The notes beneath the pieces are model-generated. The model was not told where the DNA came from. It saw only the letters and a list, made by a program, of their open reading frames with translations, and did no database searches. A DNA stretch of 64,000 nt from Malaya genurostris. Lineage: Eukaryota > Arthropoda > Insecta > Diptera > Culicidae. Both the position numbers and the translations under genes were made by a program. Of the stretch, positions 20,842 to 31,744 are shown one piece after another. Position 1 is the first letter of the stretch. The number at the start of each line of letters is the position of its first letter. Location: the NCBI RefSeq assembly GCF_030247185.1, contig NC_080572.1, forward strand, positions 95,095,198 through 95,159,197. The letters run 5' to 3'.

Positions 20842-21300
20842 TATCAATGCCCAAATTTAGTCCTCTCCTTATCTCTCTCTCTCTCGTCTACAGCTCTACC
20901 GCACTCTTCTTTACGCTACTGAATGTATGACCTGTATAAACTATGCTTCGGAGCGTGCACCTGTCTTGAACTGACTGAGTTGCTGAAAACTACCCAAAAA
21001 CGCCACATCAACATCAGTGCACACCAACAAAGCATCCCAGCCAAGGATAATCTCTCTCGTTACAATCTGAAGAACGTGAAGATCCAGAAAACTCTAAAAA
21101 ATTTGTGCCACAAACGAATAATGTATTTTAATTCAAAATCAATATTTTGTAAATCCCACCCTACTCAAATTCCTTTACTAACTCTAGGAGAGTATGCCGC
21201 CCCCTCAATACGGCGTCTCTTCTTCTCCTATAACAACAAGACAATCGGCCACGTTAAGCTAAAGCAAATGAGCCAAATAAAAATTTTATTATAAAAAAAA
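20842..21300 (+). other. Possible 3' UTR-like fragment with A-rich end
   Basis: A CT-rich stretch (TCTCTCTCTC near 20875) is followed by unassigned sequence and an AATAAAAATTTTATTATAAAAAAAAA end near 21276-21299. It could be the tail of an older 5'-truncated LINE. It does not continue the RNase H that breaks off at 14552, so it is not simply the other half of that copy. A 123-codon frame (20923-21294) has no recognised domain. Confidence 0.35.
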
Positions 21301-22910
21301 ATCATTTTTTTTCTAAAGAACATTACTACAATTTGGACATGCCCTACAAATATATATCGACTTCAAAACAACATTTCATTTCATTAATTGATACATTACT
21401 GGATTCGGGCCGCGGTGAATAACTCGGGAGGATCCAGTCTTCCGTTGGTGGCCGGCATTGGCTGGTGCATTGGACCTTAGATGAAAGGGTTATCCAGGCG
21501 ATGTTGAGAAGTATCGATGGTGGCCACATGTTTCTTCTCTTGTCGGACCGCGGGAAAGACTCCCGCACAAACTCAATTATTCCTGATAAAAACAGTTTAT
21601 AATGCTAATGCTTATTTTATCGTCCAGGCTGCAAATAATTACCACAGATAACATATATAACATACGTTGGAAACACTACTGCCATCTACTCGACTGTTCG
21701 CCGCGAATTTTCAAGGTTATGCGATTTTCTTGATTTGTTTTAGAAATTCACTAGAGAGTCTAGATCTGATGTTATCCCGAATTTTTTTTTTAAGTCAACT
21801 GACACTGACACTGAAAATTTTCGATATATTCAAAACAAAATTTATGAGATCATACCAGATCTCGACGTTTCATGCACTTCTAAGACATTTTCGATTTCAG
21901 AGATCTCAAAATTTTTCCAAGATCTAAAGTCGACTTTTTTCAAACAAATTTTTGTCGAGATAACACGAGACTTCGACGTTTCATGAATTTAGCAACAACA
22001 AAAATATCTATAATTTCCCGCGGTTTTCTTAGGCGAATTTCCGATTTTACGGGTTTTTTGCGTGTCTTTTTTTGTGCGGCACCTCATGTACTCGACTTTA
22101 AAATTAATGTTACTACCGGGAGAAACAAAAGTATTGCCATGATCACCGGCAATGGCTCCTTCCGATTTTAATGTCGGAGAGTGTTTTCAGTTAATAACTT
22201 TTCGATACAACCTGTAAATGAAGTAAGTAAGAAGTGGAAAGTAGTGTTTTGAAACTGGAATAGTTCGAAAAATCTAGAGCTCAAGTTCTACAGAGCTTTT
22301 ATATGCATTGTGATTGGAACTACTTTGAATATTTATCATCTTTTCATCTGTTCCCCACAGGAATCCATAAAAATAAGATGCTTTTCTACTAGGAAAAGTA
22401 TCAAAGGAAAAATCAATATCATTTATACTTGATGCCTCTGAGACAAAATCCATTGACGGTTAATATATATAAATTATTTAAAATGTGCAAAACTCCACTT
22501 CTATATATCCTGTAGTTAATGCGATGATTATATTAGTAAACGTGAAACATTGAATACAAAAACAGTATGGTTTAGGAAATCGTTTACTCAAAGTCCTACG
22601 ATGATCATCCGTCTGAACCAAGCAATGTGTAAACTTACGTCAACTCTGGCGGATATGGACAAAATCACTTCAAACTTTTCATTCAAATTTATGATCATAA
22701 AAGTCATAAAATCAAATTCACTTCAATAAAGAACACACCTTTCGAAAAGCATCCATGGCAGCAAGCATTGAGCTGGGTTAGGATTTTAGCAATCAGGAAC
22801 GGTCTACCAAAACGGACAAAGTGTCCATTAAAATCCAAATAAACTCTTCAAATATCGTCAGTTTTAGATAAGCCAAAAAACCCAAAAAAAAAACTATCTC
22901 CAAGAGCACA
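21301..22910. other. Anonymous AT-rich DNA with one dispersed repeat
   Basis: No gene is recognised. About 21725-21990 shares phrases with the opposite strand of about 31490-31700 (CGACGTTTCATG near 21864 and 21976; CATGAAACGTCGAG near 31561), so it is a dispersed repeat. 21400-21560 is GC-richer and unassigned. Confidence 0.5.
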
Positions 22911-23192
22911 TCACTGACCAGAGAAAAAAAATTCGAGTTCGTCCACCCACGCCGTGTTTGCGGCTGGTGACAAAAATGGAACTAAATGAGCAGCTACTCT
23001 CATCCACGTCTCCGGGTCAAAAAAATCAGTGGAAGACAAAAGCTCTCCACCGTGTCGGAATGACAGTCCAAACGATTGACTAAGCAGCATCTTCAAACGT
23101 GGGATGAATTGGTGATTCCCGTCATCGCGAACGTTTTTTCTTATGTTTGGCGCATAGAAGCAAAACGCTAAAATGACTAATCACAATGCCCA
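22911..23192 (-). CDS. Unidentified open frame, possible exon or TE fragment
   Basis: A minus-strand frame runs open from about 23190 to the stop at 22911, longer than its first ATG (23096) suggests. It includes the segments FIPRLKMLLSQSFGLSFRHGG and DPETWMRVAAHLVPF. The composition is protein-like, with well-spread hydrophobic and charged residues. I recognise no family. It may be a host exon, a TE piece or chance. Confidence 0.25.
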
Positions 23193-24629
23193 AATCCATA
23201 GATACGTCCTATCTCACTTACTTTGAAAGGTGCTCCACTATCAATGATAAATGAGTAAGAAAAAGAGAATTCCGCCTGAGACGAATCACCAATCAAATTT
23301 AAAGTGGCACCCTAAATCAACAATTTGTTCAGACAACCGGAAGCTAAACGGACAGTAGATTTAGTGCTGAATTGAGCACACGAACAAAGAATTATAAAAT
23401 CATACCTTGAGAATCAAAAACTGATTCCTGGCAAAAATTATGAAATCACACTTTTGACTGACAAAATTTGTTGGGCTATTTTCATCTGCGATAGTCAACA
23501 CACGTAGCATTTAATTTATGATATGCAGGGGTGTTTTGAAAAATAATAAAAGAAAGAGAAGGCGAAGGTTACAAAACAAGTCCAACACCGCTCTGCACCT
23601 TTTTTTGCAGCCAAGTGTCAGACCAAACATAATAGGGAAAAATCATCACATGCTGAGCGTTAAAGTATCTTCGTTTATTGCACCTTCATCATATCTTAGC
23701 TCCAGTTCATGGGTGCTATTCACTGCTTAACCCAGGAGTGTGGAGGTTGCCTTATGACAGTACTACAGCAAAGTAGCACCGAAATGCGACAGTGTTGACG
23801 CTAGAGCTCGAATAATAATGAAGATGATTCCGATGGTGTTAAAACCACTTGTTGATTCGTTAGAAACAAATTGATTGGTGTTTAAGGCACACACAAATCT
23901 TCGTATTGGAATCAATAATACTTAAATGTTGTCAAATGAGGATGAGCTTTACTTATGACTAGTAACTCTATGCTATAGATGCAGCTTTTGTGGATGCATT
24001 GTCTATCCTCAAATGCTAAAATTCAGTACGCTCGTTATTGGTGATAACATATAACTGATGGGTTTCCAAAAACTTAGTCAAGACACAATTGTACTTTTGA
24101 ATACGGCCAATACCCTTCTCGAGGACCTACAGAAGACATAAATGATTGTTTTTGCATATAGAGAGATCCTGAATCACTGTACTGTCTAGTAGATACGGAA
24201 TACGCGTTCTATACTACCGGGTTCTGTTGAAACACAGAGGATGTTTTTTCATAAACGATGAGACCTGCGAATAAATTTTAGACACGTTATAGCAAGGAGA
24301 AATAATTCCAGTCAATGCAAGATTTTTCAACCTAAAAATTCGTTCTGAAACTGATGGTTAGACAAGAAATATGCAGTTTTGTCAAAACCAGACATGACTA
24401 CCGCACAAAGATCCAAAGATATTTTAGCGAGGTTTTTAAGGATGTTAATTCACCCGTTTACCCATTCTGCTTAATCAATTACTATTGAACAGCTACCAAG
24501 CGGAAGATATTGGAAGTATACAAATTATTTTGGGCAAAAATGCATTTGTATCAAAATAAAAAGAATTTTAAGATTAATCAAAGTATCAGACAATTTTCGG
24601 ATGGACAAAAACGTGCTCCACCTACCAGA
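23193..24629. other. Anonymous AT-rich DNA
   Basis: I see no gene, RNA or clear repeat. Only short frames occur. Confidence 0.5.
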
Positions 24630-24860
24630 AAGATGATACCTTTTTTTTATCATTCCTCATGTGTTTTTGCATAAATATTCATCGGTGTTTTAGTTCTCAT
24701 GACATTATTCTAATGACCATCGTTTTAAGCGACAGTTTGAGATTTTGATCACTCATTACCCCGTAATGTCGAAACTGCAAATCGGATCGAATTTGAATCA
24801 AACCGTGTGACAATCGATTGAACATTCCATGAGATATCGAAGTAAGTTCCACTTTAGAGT
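24630..24860 (+). repeat. Dispersed repeat, inverted partner at 51715-51990
   Basis: Phrases such as AGTTCTCATGACATTATT and ACAATCGATTGAACATTCCATGAGAT appear here and, reverse-complemented and slightly diverged, at 51770-51970. A related piece (ATATTCATGGAAAAACACATGCGGA) occurs near 60597 and 62014. It is an interspersed non-coding family. Confidence 0.7.
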
Positions 24861-25201
24861 ATTTCGTCATTATTTACGGTACTTCCAGAGCCAGGTTCCG
24901 ACCATTTGTATATGACTGAAATATTGGGTAGAGAAGATGCTTTCCTAGTCCACTCGTACAATTCATTCGCGGTCGAAATTTGACAATCATTGATCATTTG
25001 TAAACTTGCGCGACGTGCCAGTTCCTCCAGCACCGTCGCATGGCCCTTTTCCATGAGCTGTCGCGTGAAAATTCCACTGTGCAAAACGATGAATATAGTC
25101 GCTTGGTCGTTGTTCCAATGAAAGCCAGTTATGGCGTTGTGAATAACGAAGGCGTAATTTCCCGCAAAATCACAAATTATTAAACTTTCGTCACTCTTCA
25201 T
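24854..25201 (-). CDS. Fragment of a probable transposon-derived protein
   Basis: The 115-residue frame begins MKSDESLIICDFAGNYAFV and includes NAITGFHWNNDQATIF, followed by a helical segment (LARRASLQMINDCQISTANELYEW). The first part resembles a repeated protein of unknown function that I have seen in arthropod repeats; I cannot name the family with certainty. It overlaps the dispersed repeat at its 3' end and has no clear neighbours, so it is most likely a truncated TE ORF. Confidence 0.35.
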   Translation of the reverse strand: MKSDESLIICDFAGNYAFVIHNAITGFHWNNDQATIFIVLHSGIFTRQLMEKGHATVLEELARRASLQMINDCQISTANELYEWTRKASSLPNISVIYKWSEPGSGSTVNNDEIL

Positions 25202-25869
25202 TTTTTTTCACATTTTGAAAATATGAAGTTTGTTTTCGACCAATGAAAGAACGCATGTGCAGCTCAGCCATAGCCGAAGCAGAAAAAAAAGTCAACGCTG
25301 GAAAGCTCGGATTGGTCCGACCGGCATAATGCAGATAGCCTTTTAAGCCCGTATCCGAGCGAACTGTGCTGCGGTACGGGTCGTAATTGAAAAATTCACT
25401 GCTCCGAAAGTATTTATTTTTCCACTCTGAAACTTTGCCAAGGTTGAATTAAGCCCCTAAGGCTTTTTTTTCAACAAAAAAAGAAAAAAATTAGGCCCAA
25501 GTTTGAAATTTTTTATTTGTTTTTAATTATTAACTTTTTTCATTATATTAATTTTAAAGGTTGTTTTATGAAATCGCTTATTTGAAAGTTAAGGAAAAGA
25601 CGCACATTTCATGTCTTGGACGAATTTTTGTATCTTTATTAGATTTTACATTATAGGCTGTTGAAAAAAGGCTCTTTTTCGAAAACGCAAAATTTCAAAA
25701 AATCATATCTCGAAAATTTCACGTACCATATCGAAATAAAAAAATACGTGTCAAATATTTTCGAGTTCTTTACCGAAAAAAATAGTTAGATGAAAAGCAA
25801 AATTTTGGGTGGCTGATTTTGAGTGGAATGCCCCACCTAATTTTTATATTAATAAAAAAGGTAAAAATG
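25202..25869. other. AT-rich DNA with half of a palindromic element
   Basis: CAGCTCAGCCATAGCCGAAG followed by an A-run (25260-25292) matches one arm of the palindrome at 42604-42672. The remainder is AT-rich (25440-25860) with no gene. Confidence 0.5.
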
Positions 25870-26465
25870 TCTCGTCTTTAAAGGTGATCCAAGTTTGAAG
25901 CCAACTTTTGATTTCTACGAAAGAAGTAAACCGATGAACTACCAGATTGTGCTGCATCCGTCGGAACAACCAGTAATCAGGAGGAGCAATGTCAGGAGAA
26001 TACCACCCATCGTATAGCAAAATGTCCCACTTGAGCGTTTACAAATATTTTTTCACAACTCTTGCGACATAAGGCCGAGCATTGTCATGCAGGGGAATAA
26101 CTTTATCATGTCTTTGTTTGTAATCCGGCCGTTCTTTTCGTAATGCACGGCTCAAACACATCAATTGCAGCGTGTACCGATCGCCCGTCATAGTATCGCC
26201 TCGTTATAGTAGCTCATAGTGCTGCTCGCAAGTGAAAATCGACTTTCAATGTCAGAAACTGCTTGTTGAGTCATTTTCAATGATTCTGCAAGCTCCTCTT
26301 GCGTTTGCCTCGGATCTTCATCGAGTAATGCCTCCAACTGTTTGTCTTCTATTTTTTTTGGTTGTCCAGAGCGAGGCCTGTCTTCAACGCTTTACTTGGA
26401 GCATTATCACCATAAACAAGCATTTGACGCACTTCTGCTGCACATTTCTTCCAATTAAAGCAGAA
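25870..26465 (-). pseudogene. mariner-type transposase remnant
   Basis: Read on the minus strand, this shows the mariner N-terminal linker (DRPRSGQPKKIEDKQLEALL, then DEDPRQTQEELAESLKMTQQ), then a gap that removes the first catalytic Asp block. A second part carries TGDRYTLQLM, a damaged LHDNARPYVARVVKKYL (second catalytic Asp block) and SPDIAPPDYWLFRRMQHNL. Several frameshifts and stops interrupt it. It is a dead Tc1/mariner-superfamily copy related to the plus-strand remnant at 29860-30560. Confidence 0.8.
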
Positions 26466-26538
26466 AAATAAAATTGCTCAAGTTATCAAAGCGAAAACTA
26501 AGGATTCATAGAAAACTCGAAACAATATGAACTGAATA

Positions 26539-26546
26539 ATAATGAC
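26539..26546. repeat. 8-bp target-site duplication, left
   Basis: ATAATGAC directly precedes the terminal CAGGGTTTGGA and recurs at 28351-28358. Eight bases is the hAT-superfamily duplication size. Confidence 0.85.
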
Positions 26547-28350
26547 CAGGGTTTGGATGAATGAAGCAGTGAAGATGAGTATACATGCTTCACGGTGTAT
26601 GATATTCATGAATATACCTGCTTTATGAACCATGTCGCTTTTGAGGTAGCGTGAGCCTTGTTGCTTTATTGAAGTGGCTGTCCATGCACGAGAATAGAAG
26701 AGAGCGAACAATATTCACCCCTACTACTGTTTCTCCTTCTCTCGGTAAGAGAGAAGCTCTAGCCCCATAATTCACTGCAAAGGGCATGGCAAAAACACGG
26801 ATCCGTTCTGCACGGTACTCACCTTCACTCGTGAGCACACCACCAGGAGTATTGAATGCTACGCTTCGTGCCCGTGTTGAAAAACATACACCGAACGCAG
26901 TAGAAAAAGCACCCGTAACGGTGGTCGTGTAATTGTCAAACACCGGTGCTTGGATTTTCGGGCAGCACTGAAGTCGAGTGTTCCTTACTTCGGCAAACAC
27001 CGAAGCCGAGTGTTTCCGATTTTGCCATATACGTTGCTTGTACTATAAGCACCTACAGCGACACGGTATGACGAAAAATGCGTTTAATTGATTAATTCTT
27101 TTTTCATCAATACGCGTCTGATTGAATTCAATTGATCGACAATATAACCAACGCATGGGTGCTCTTCGGTGGCTTCGCGAAATTGAAAACACTCGGCTCC
27201 GGTGTTTAACGAAACTGAAAATACGCGGTTTCGGTGTATGCCGAAGCTTGAAACACCAGTGCCGAAAATAAAACAGCGCCACGAGCACCGTGGCTTCGGA
27301 TATTGCGTTTCGTGTTTCTCTTTGTGCACTGGCACGCAATGGCATTCTCAATACACGCGGTGGCGGTGGTTATATGAAGCACGCAGTGCAGTGCAGTGTT
27401 TGGACATGCAGTGCAAACAAATTAGCTTCACGGTGCAGATAGTGATGAAGATTGAATATTCAGTTTTCGCTAGCAGACTGATGACTGGCTCTTAACTGTC
27501 GCATGTTTCTTCGAGGTCCGAACGCGATTCACATACATACAGGTGTGCACTGCCACCGCTCGAGCGTTTATTAGAGTAAAGGTTTTGCTGTAATGGTAAC
27601 ATGTGTTTCTTACAGCTCTCGAAGCTTATAGCAATACACAATGAAAATTCAATGAAAAAATGTTCAACGCGGAATACTGATTAAAATACTTATTTTTCAT
27701 CCTACTCATGCACTACTACGATTAAACCCAATTAAACACTATTCAGCAGGAATTTGATTTACACAAGTAACAAGAGTTCAGGAGCTAGTTTCTCTCTAAC
27801 AGCCAGCAAACGAAGCGTTTGTTTGTTTGCAGTATTTGGTGAGATCACCAGATCGCCATTGCGAATTGCTTCGCTCCTGTTACTTCTGTTTATAATATTC
27901 AAGTATAACTAAGAATTCTTACCCTCTACTAACTTGACACGAGTTGAATAAGTGATATGCAACAGTTTTCGTGGCATAAAGTCATCATTAACAGCCGTTC
28001 GCGTCGGAGAGCCAGTCATCAGCCTGTTAGCGAAAACTGAGTATATAATCTTCATCACTTACTAGCCCCGTGAAGATCGTTAGCTTGCAATGATTTTTTT
28101 TGTGAGAAGAACGACGTTCAGGACCACGAGAGAGCAAACTATATTCACGGCTACTGTGCTTTATGAAGACTCTAATACACACACTATACCATCTGTGCAT
28201 ATGTGGAATATATTTGCTTCCACTAGCGTTTTGTTTGTGTGGTTCTTTTTGGCTGGAAAGGCGTCCTCTTTGTGAGCGGTGGAATTGTTCGCTCACAATG
28301 CAATGGAAACTATATATTCATTCACCGGTGAATGAATATTCCAAACCCTG
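26547..28350. mobile_element. Non-autonomous hAT-like DNA transposon, 1.8 kb
   Basis: It begins CAGGGTTTGGAT and ends with the reverse complement (TATTCCAAACCCTG), giving TIRs of 11-12 bp, and it is bounded by a perfect 8-bp duplication, ATAATGAC. CAGGG ends and 8-bp duplications are the hallmark of hAT elements. Near both ends lie GAATGAAT-type motifs. Inside are related short inverted phrases around CACCGAAGCCGAGTGTTTCC (26998-27017) and GAAAACACTCGGCTCCGGTG (27183-27202). No frame resembles a hAT transposase, so it would need one in trans. The longest internal frames (27043-27351, 26623-27000) look incidental. Confidence 0.85.
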
Positions 28351-28358
28351 ATAATGAC
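28351..28358. repeat. 8-bp target-site duplication, right
   Basis: ATAATGAC, identical to 26539-26546. Confidence 0.85.
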
Positions 28359-28435
28359 AGATGTCTAACCTCTTGAAACTATAGACATCAGTTGTTACTG
28401 CTCAATATTTATCACATCCAGAGCTAGATCTTTTC

Positions 28436-28574
28436 AAAACGGACCGAACATATTCCTACTCCCAGTAAAATTCGACGAAATGACAAAAAGTACTGATAAT
28501 GATAGCAGCGATTTGAACCGAACATCATTGGATCACAAAGATGGTCCGTTAATCGACTGAGCCACAGTAGCCAC
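28436..28574 (-). mobile_element. tRNA-derived SINE-like fragment
   Basis: On the minus strand, TGGCTCAGTCG (28564-28554) resembles the RNA polymerase III A box and GGTTCAAATC (28519-28510) the B box, spaced as in a tRNA. The cloverleaf is poor and the sequence continues past the T-arm into a tail, as in tRNA-derived SINEs of mosquitoes. It could also be a tRNA pseudogene. The 3' limit is unclear. Confidence 0.5.
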
Positions 28575-28793
28575 ACATCTGCTAGACTGGTAAATGGTGC
28601 ATATAAATTCATACAACCATACTTGCTAGTCGAATGCAAATTACAGCCCAAACCGGTAAAATTCATTCATTTTCTCTATTAGAAAATTACAGAACGTAAT
28701 TCGTTTTGATGATTGCTTTTTTTCAGAGTCGTGGCTTCCTATCTCGCTTCCAAAAAAAACGTCTGGCAGGACTTTTCTATTTATAGATAGGCA

Positions 28794-29030
28794 GTGTTGG
28801 TGATTGCCGATAGTTTGACAGAAGCTGCTCGATATTTCTCTACATTGTACACAACATTTTCAATCCGGTAGAAGATGCTACAAGAACTCGTGTCTTTCAA
28901 TGCATGAACCGTGAGAGAATTTTTCTACATTTCTTCGCTCCACTTCATACTCTGAGTATTTTACGACCCTTAAAAAATTTACAGTCTGGTAATGATCGGT
29001 GTTGTGGGGAATATACCAAGGTAGAATCGC
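28794..29030 (+). repeat. Dispersed element end (CAGTGTTGG), inverted partner at 57565-57812
   Basis: CAGTGTTGGTGATTGCCGATA starts a segment of about 240 bases whose reverse complement, moderately diverged, lies at 57565-57812, ending TATCGGCAATCGCCAACACTG. A shared short frame is visible on the other strand (residues EYEVERRNVEKF, then HGSCIER). The CAGTG terminus would fit a DNA transposon end; the superfamily is not proved. Confidence 0.6.
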
Positions 29031-29230
29031 ACGTTGACGCAAGTCCGATCGGGATAAAATTCGAGACGTTTTCAAAGAGTTTTGAGATCTATTTGAGAAA
29101 AATAAGTGCACATTTTTTCTTTTTTCGTTTATTTCAATTATAAAGGTTTTTACCTTAAGGTCATTCGCCTCTTCGGACCAGAAAAACTTTCTGACCCTTC
29201 ACGCTGTACCCGTCCCCAGTTTTTTTTTAA

Positions 29231-29645
29231 TTATTTACAATATATTACCTTGTAACTCCGGAATCGGAAGTCGGATCCAAGTGGAATTCAAAAGCAGGCC
29301 ATAGGACTGTAATACCTTTCATTTAAATCTAAGATTGTTGAAATCGATTCAGCTATCTCTGCGAAAATTGAGTGCATATTTTTTTCATTTGTTTTGGAGC
29401 ATATCGCCATGTATATTCAGAAACAGAAATCGGATTAGGATGAAATTAAATAGCATGCTATGGGTCCTGAGACCATTCATTTGAATTTTAGTTTGTGAAA
29501 ATCGGTTCATCCATCTCCGAGAAAAGTGAGTAAATATTTTTGTTACATACATAAATACATACATTCATACGTACACAGACAGACATTTACTCAGTTTGTC
29601 GAGCTGAATCGAATGGTATTTTGCTCCTCCTTTGAAACGTCCAGA
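29231..29645 (+). repeat. Mosquito-type dispersed repeat units
   Basis: Two diverged units of about 140 bases each run from a TAACTCCGGAATCGGAAGTC-like phrase to a CATCTCCGAGAAAA-like phrase. They are followed by a simple ATACATACAT stretch and CAGTTTGTCGAGCTGAATCG. Similar units recur at 34690-35480, 43960-44240, 50990-51560 and 59870-60230. They are non-coding. Confidence 0.65.
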
Positions 29646-29859
29646 GGGAGAGGACCTCAATGATTGACCTGAGAAAAGCAAACATTTTCTTACAGATTTC
29701 CTAACTAAATTTTTATTGCAGTGATGCGCTGGAAAACTACAGTTACAATTTCAGAATCAGTCTGTGTCATTTAGCTGAAGCGTAAACAGCAATACTTTTT
29801 CACTATATGACAAATTTTGTGTTCGATAAAGTGTTTGTTTTTCGGGGAGTTGAAGGACT

Positions 29860-30560
29860 TCCACGATCACGGCCCGAGCACACGAACACAAAAAGGACGT
29901 GCAAAATCACTCGATGTTACTCAGCCAACCAAGCCAACCAAAGGTAAGTAATTGGATGCCGTGTGAATTTGAAGCCACGGGATATCGAACTTCGTTTAGT
30001 CACGTGCGTACAATTGCTTCAACGGTACAAAAGAAAAGGTTTTTTGCATCAAATAGTTACTGGCGATGAAAAGTTACTCCATTACGATAATTCAAAATGT
30101 CGGGCAACGTAAGGACCATGAATCTTCATCAACGCCCATTCAGAATGGTGAAACCAGCTGGATGTGGTGTATTAAGAGCTACTGCAAACGAATGCAAGGA
30201 TCACGGGAGACGTCTACCAATGATAATTGATGCATTTGAGCATTTGACAGAAAAACGGATGCTTAGAAATGCTCAAATCGGAAGTCCTACCCCACCAGCC
30301 GTGTAGCCCAGACATTTCACCTTCCGATTACTATTTATTCCGGTCGATGCAGCTCAGCCTGTTTGACCAGCACTACTCCAATTATGATAAGGTCAAAAGA
30401 AAAAGGATCGATTCGTTGATTGCGACCAAACCGAGAGAATTTTGGAGAAGGGTATCCGTGAATTGCCAGAAAGATAAGAAAAATAATGGCTAGCGATGAA
30501 CAATACTTTGAACATTGGATTAAGAAACATTTTTTGGTCAATAAAGTTTCAAATTTCTAA
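29860..30560 (+). pseudogene. mariner-type transposase remnant
   Basis: Read across frames this gives KPRDIERRFVTCEQLL, then a TGDEKLLHYDN block (first catalytic Asp), QLDVVYELLQ-like sequence and TGDVYQ. The best preserved stretch (30269-30493) is LPHQPCSPDISPSDYYLFR followed by a C-terminal helix region. The segment holding the second catalytic Asp is largely deleted. Frameshifts and stops make it non-functional. It is the same broad lineage as 25870-26465. Confidence 0.8.
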
Positions 30561-30684
30561 ATAAAAACGGTCCGAGCTAATTTATACCCCTAACATTCCA
30601 ACCAATATTATTGTTGATTGAGAGCACTAAAAATCTTGACATCATCACAATTTCTGAAATTTCAAACAAATTTTCAGGATGACA

Positions 30685-30838
30685 ATTAGAACATTTTTGC
30701 CTTTCTCTATAGAAATGTATTAGAATTGCTGGAAAAACCGACTTTCGAACGGAGCCTCGGAGACCCATAGTATTATATACCATTCGACTCAGTTCGACGA
30801 GATCGGAAAATGTCTGTGTGCGCACTTTTCGAAGATAT
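30685..30838 (+). repeat. Dispersed repeat tail
   Basis: GCCTTTCTCTATAGAAATG is followed by CGAACGGAGCCTCGGAGACC and ATACCATTCGACTCAGTTCG. The same set of phrases occurs near 44160-44230 on the opposite strand, so this is the terminal part of an interspersed family. Confidence 0.6.
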
Positions 30839-30840
30839 TT

Positions 30841-31338
30841 TTACCGCTCAATTTTCTCAGAGATGGCTGAACCGATTTAAACAAACTTGGGCTCGTTTGA
30901 AAGCTACTGTCGAGCCATTGATCAAGTTCGAAGATCAAATGGCTGTGACTTTTGGTTCCGAAGATATGATAGTACAAATGACGTAACCAACAAAACGTGT
31001 TGTTTTTTTACCGCGCAAGTTTCTCGGAGATGGCTGAACCGATTTCAACAAGCCTAGGTCCGTTTAAAAGCTATTCTTGGGTCATTGATCAAGTTTGAAG
31101 ATCAAAAGGCTGTGACTTTTGGTTCCGGAGATATAATGGTATAAATGACGTAACCGACAAAACGTGTTGTTTTTACTGCGCACGTTTCTCGGAGATGGCT
31201 TAACCAATTTTCACAAGCTTAGACTCGTTTGAAAGCTTCTATTAGACCATTGATCAAGTTTGAATATCAAATGGCTGTGACTTTTTGTTCCAGAGATATG
31301 ATGGTATAAGTCACGTAACCGACAAAACACGTTGTTTT
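30841..31338 (+). repeat. 166-bp tandem repeat, three copies
   Basis: Units start TTACCGC (30841), TTACCGC (31008) and TTACTGC (31173) and end before TTATCGC (31339), giving lengths of 167, 165 and 166. Each runs through GAGATGGCTGAACCGATTT, a CATTGATCAAGTT phrase, GGCTGTGACTTTTGGTTCC and ACGTAACCGACAAAACG. The copies are moderately diverged. It is a short satellite-like array with no coding capacity. Confidence 0.85.
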
Positions 31339-31744
31339 TTATCGCTTTAATGTATATAAGGGTGCCAATATTTTGGGATCACCTCTAATTTAGTTAAGCG
31401 CAATTGTTCAAAAGTTTAAGCACCTCGAAAAAAGTCCCCATGCAAAATTTGAGCTAAATCGGACATAGGTAAGAGGTGCTACCCAGCGGTTCAGATTTGA
31501 AAATTTTCGATCTCGAGAGTTCCGAAATTATTTTTTTTTATGTTGAACGTCTTGAAATTGCATGAAACGTCGAGATTTAGTGTCATCTGAAAAAAAATTT
31601 TTTTTTGAAAAAATCGACTTTCTGGGAATTTTGAGATGTTTTTTTCTAACTCCCAGAAAGTCAATTTTCCAAAAAAAAAAACGTTTCATGCAATTCTAAT
31701 ACTTGAATGAATCTGAGTTTGAAGAAAACGGTTAAGCCATATTC
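31339..31744. repeat. Dispersed AT-rich repeat
   Basis: It contains the CATGAAACGTCGAGATTTAG phrase shared with about 21860-21990 on the opposite strand, and an internal inverted phrase (CGACTTTCTGGGAATTTTGAG against AACTCCCAGAAAGTC). Non-coding. Confidence 0.55.

Noticed and set aside
20842..21300. Continuation of the decayed LINE 2-family copy after LINE 2
   Set aside because: No frame here continues the RNase H broken at 14552, so LINE 2 did not simply split that copy.
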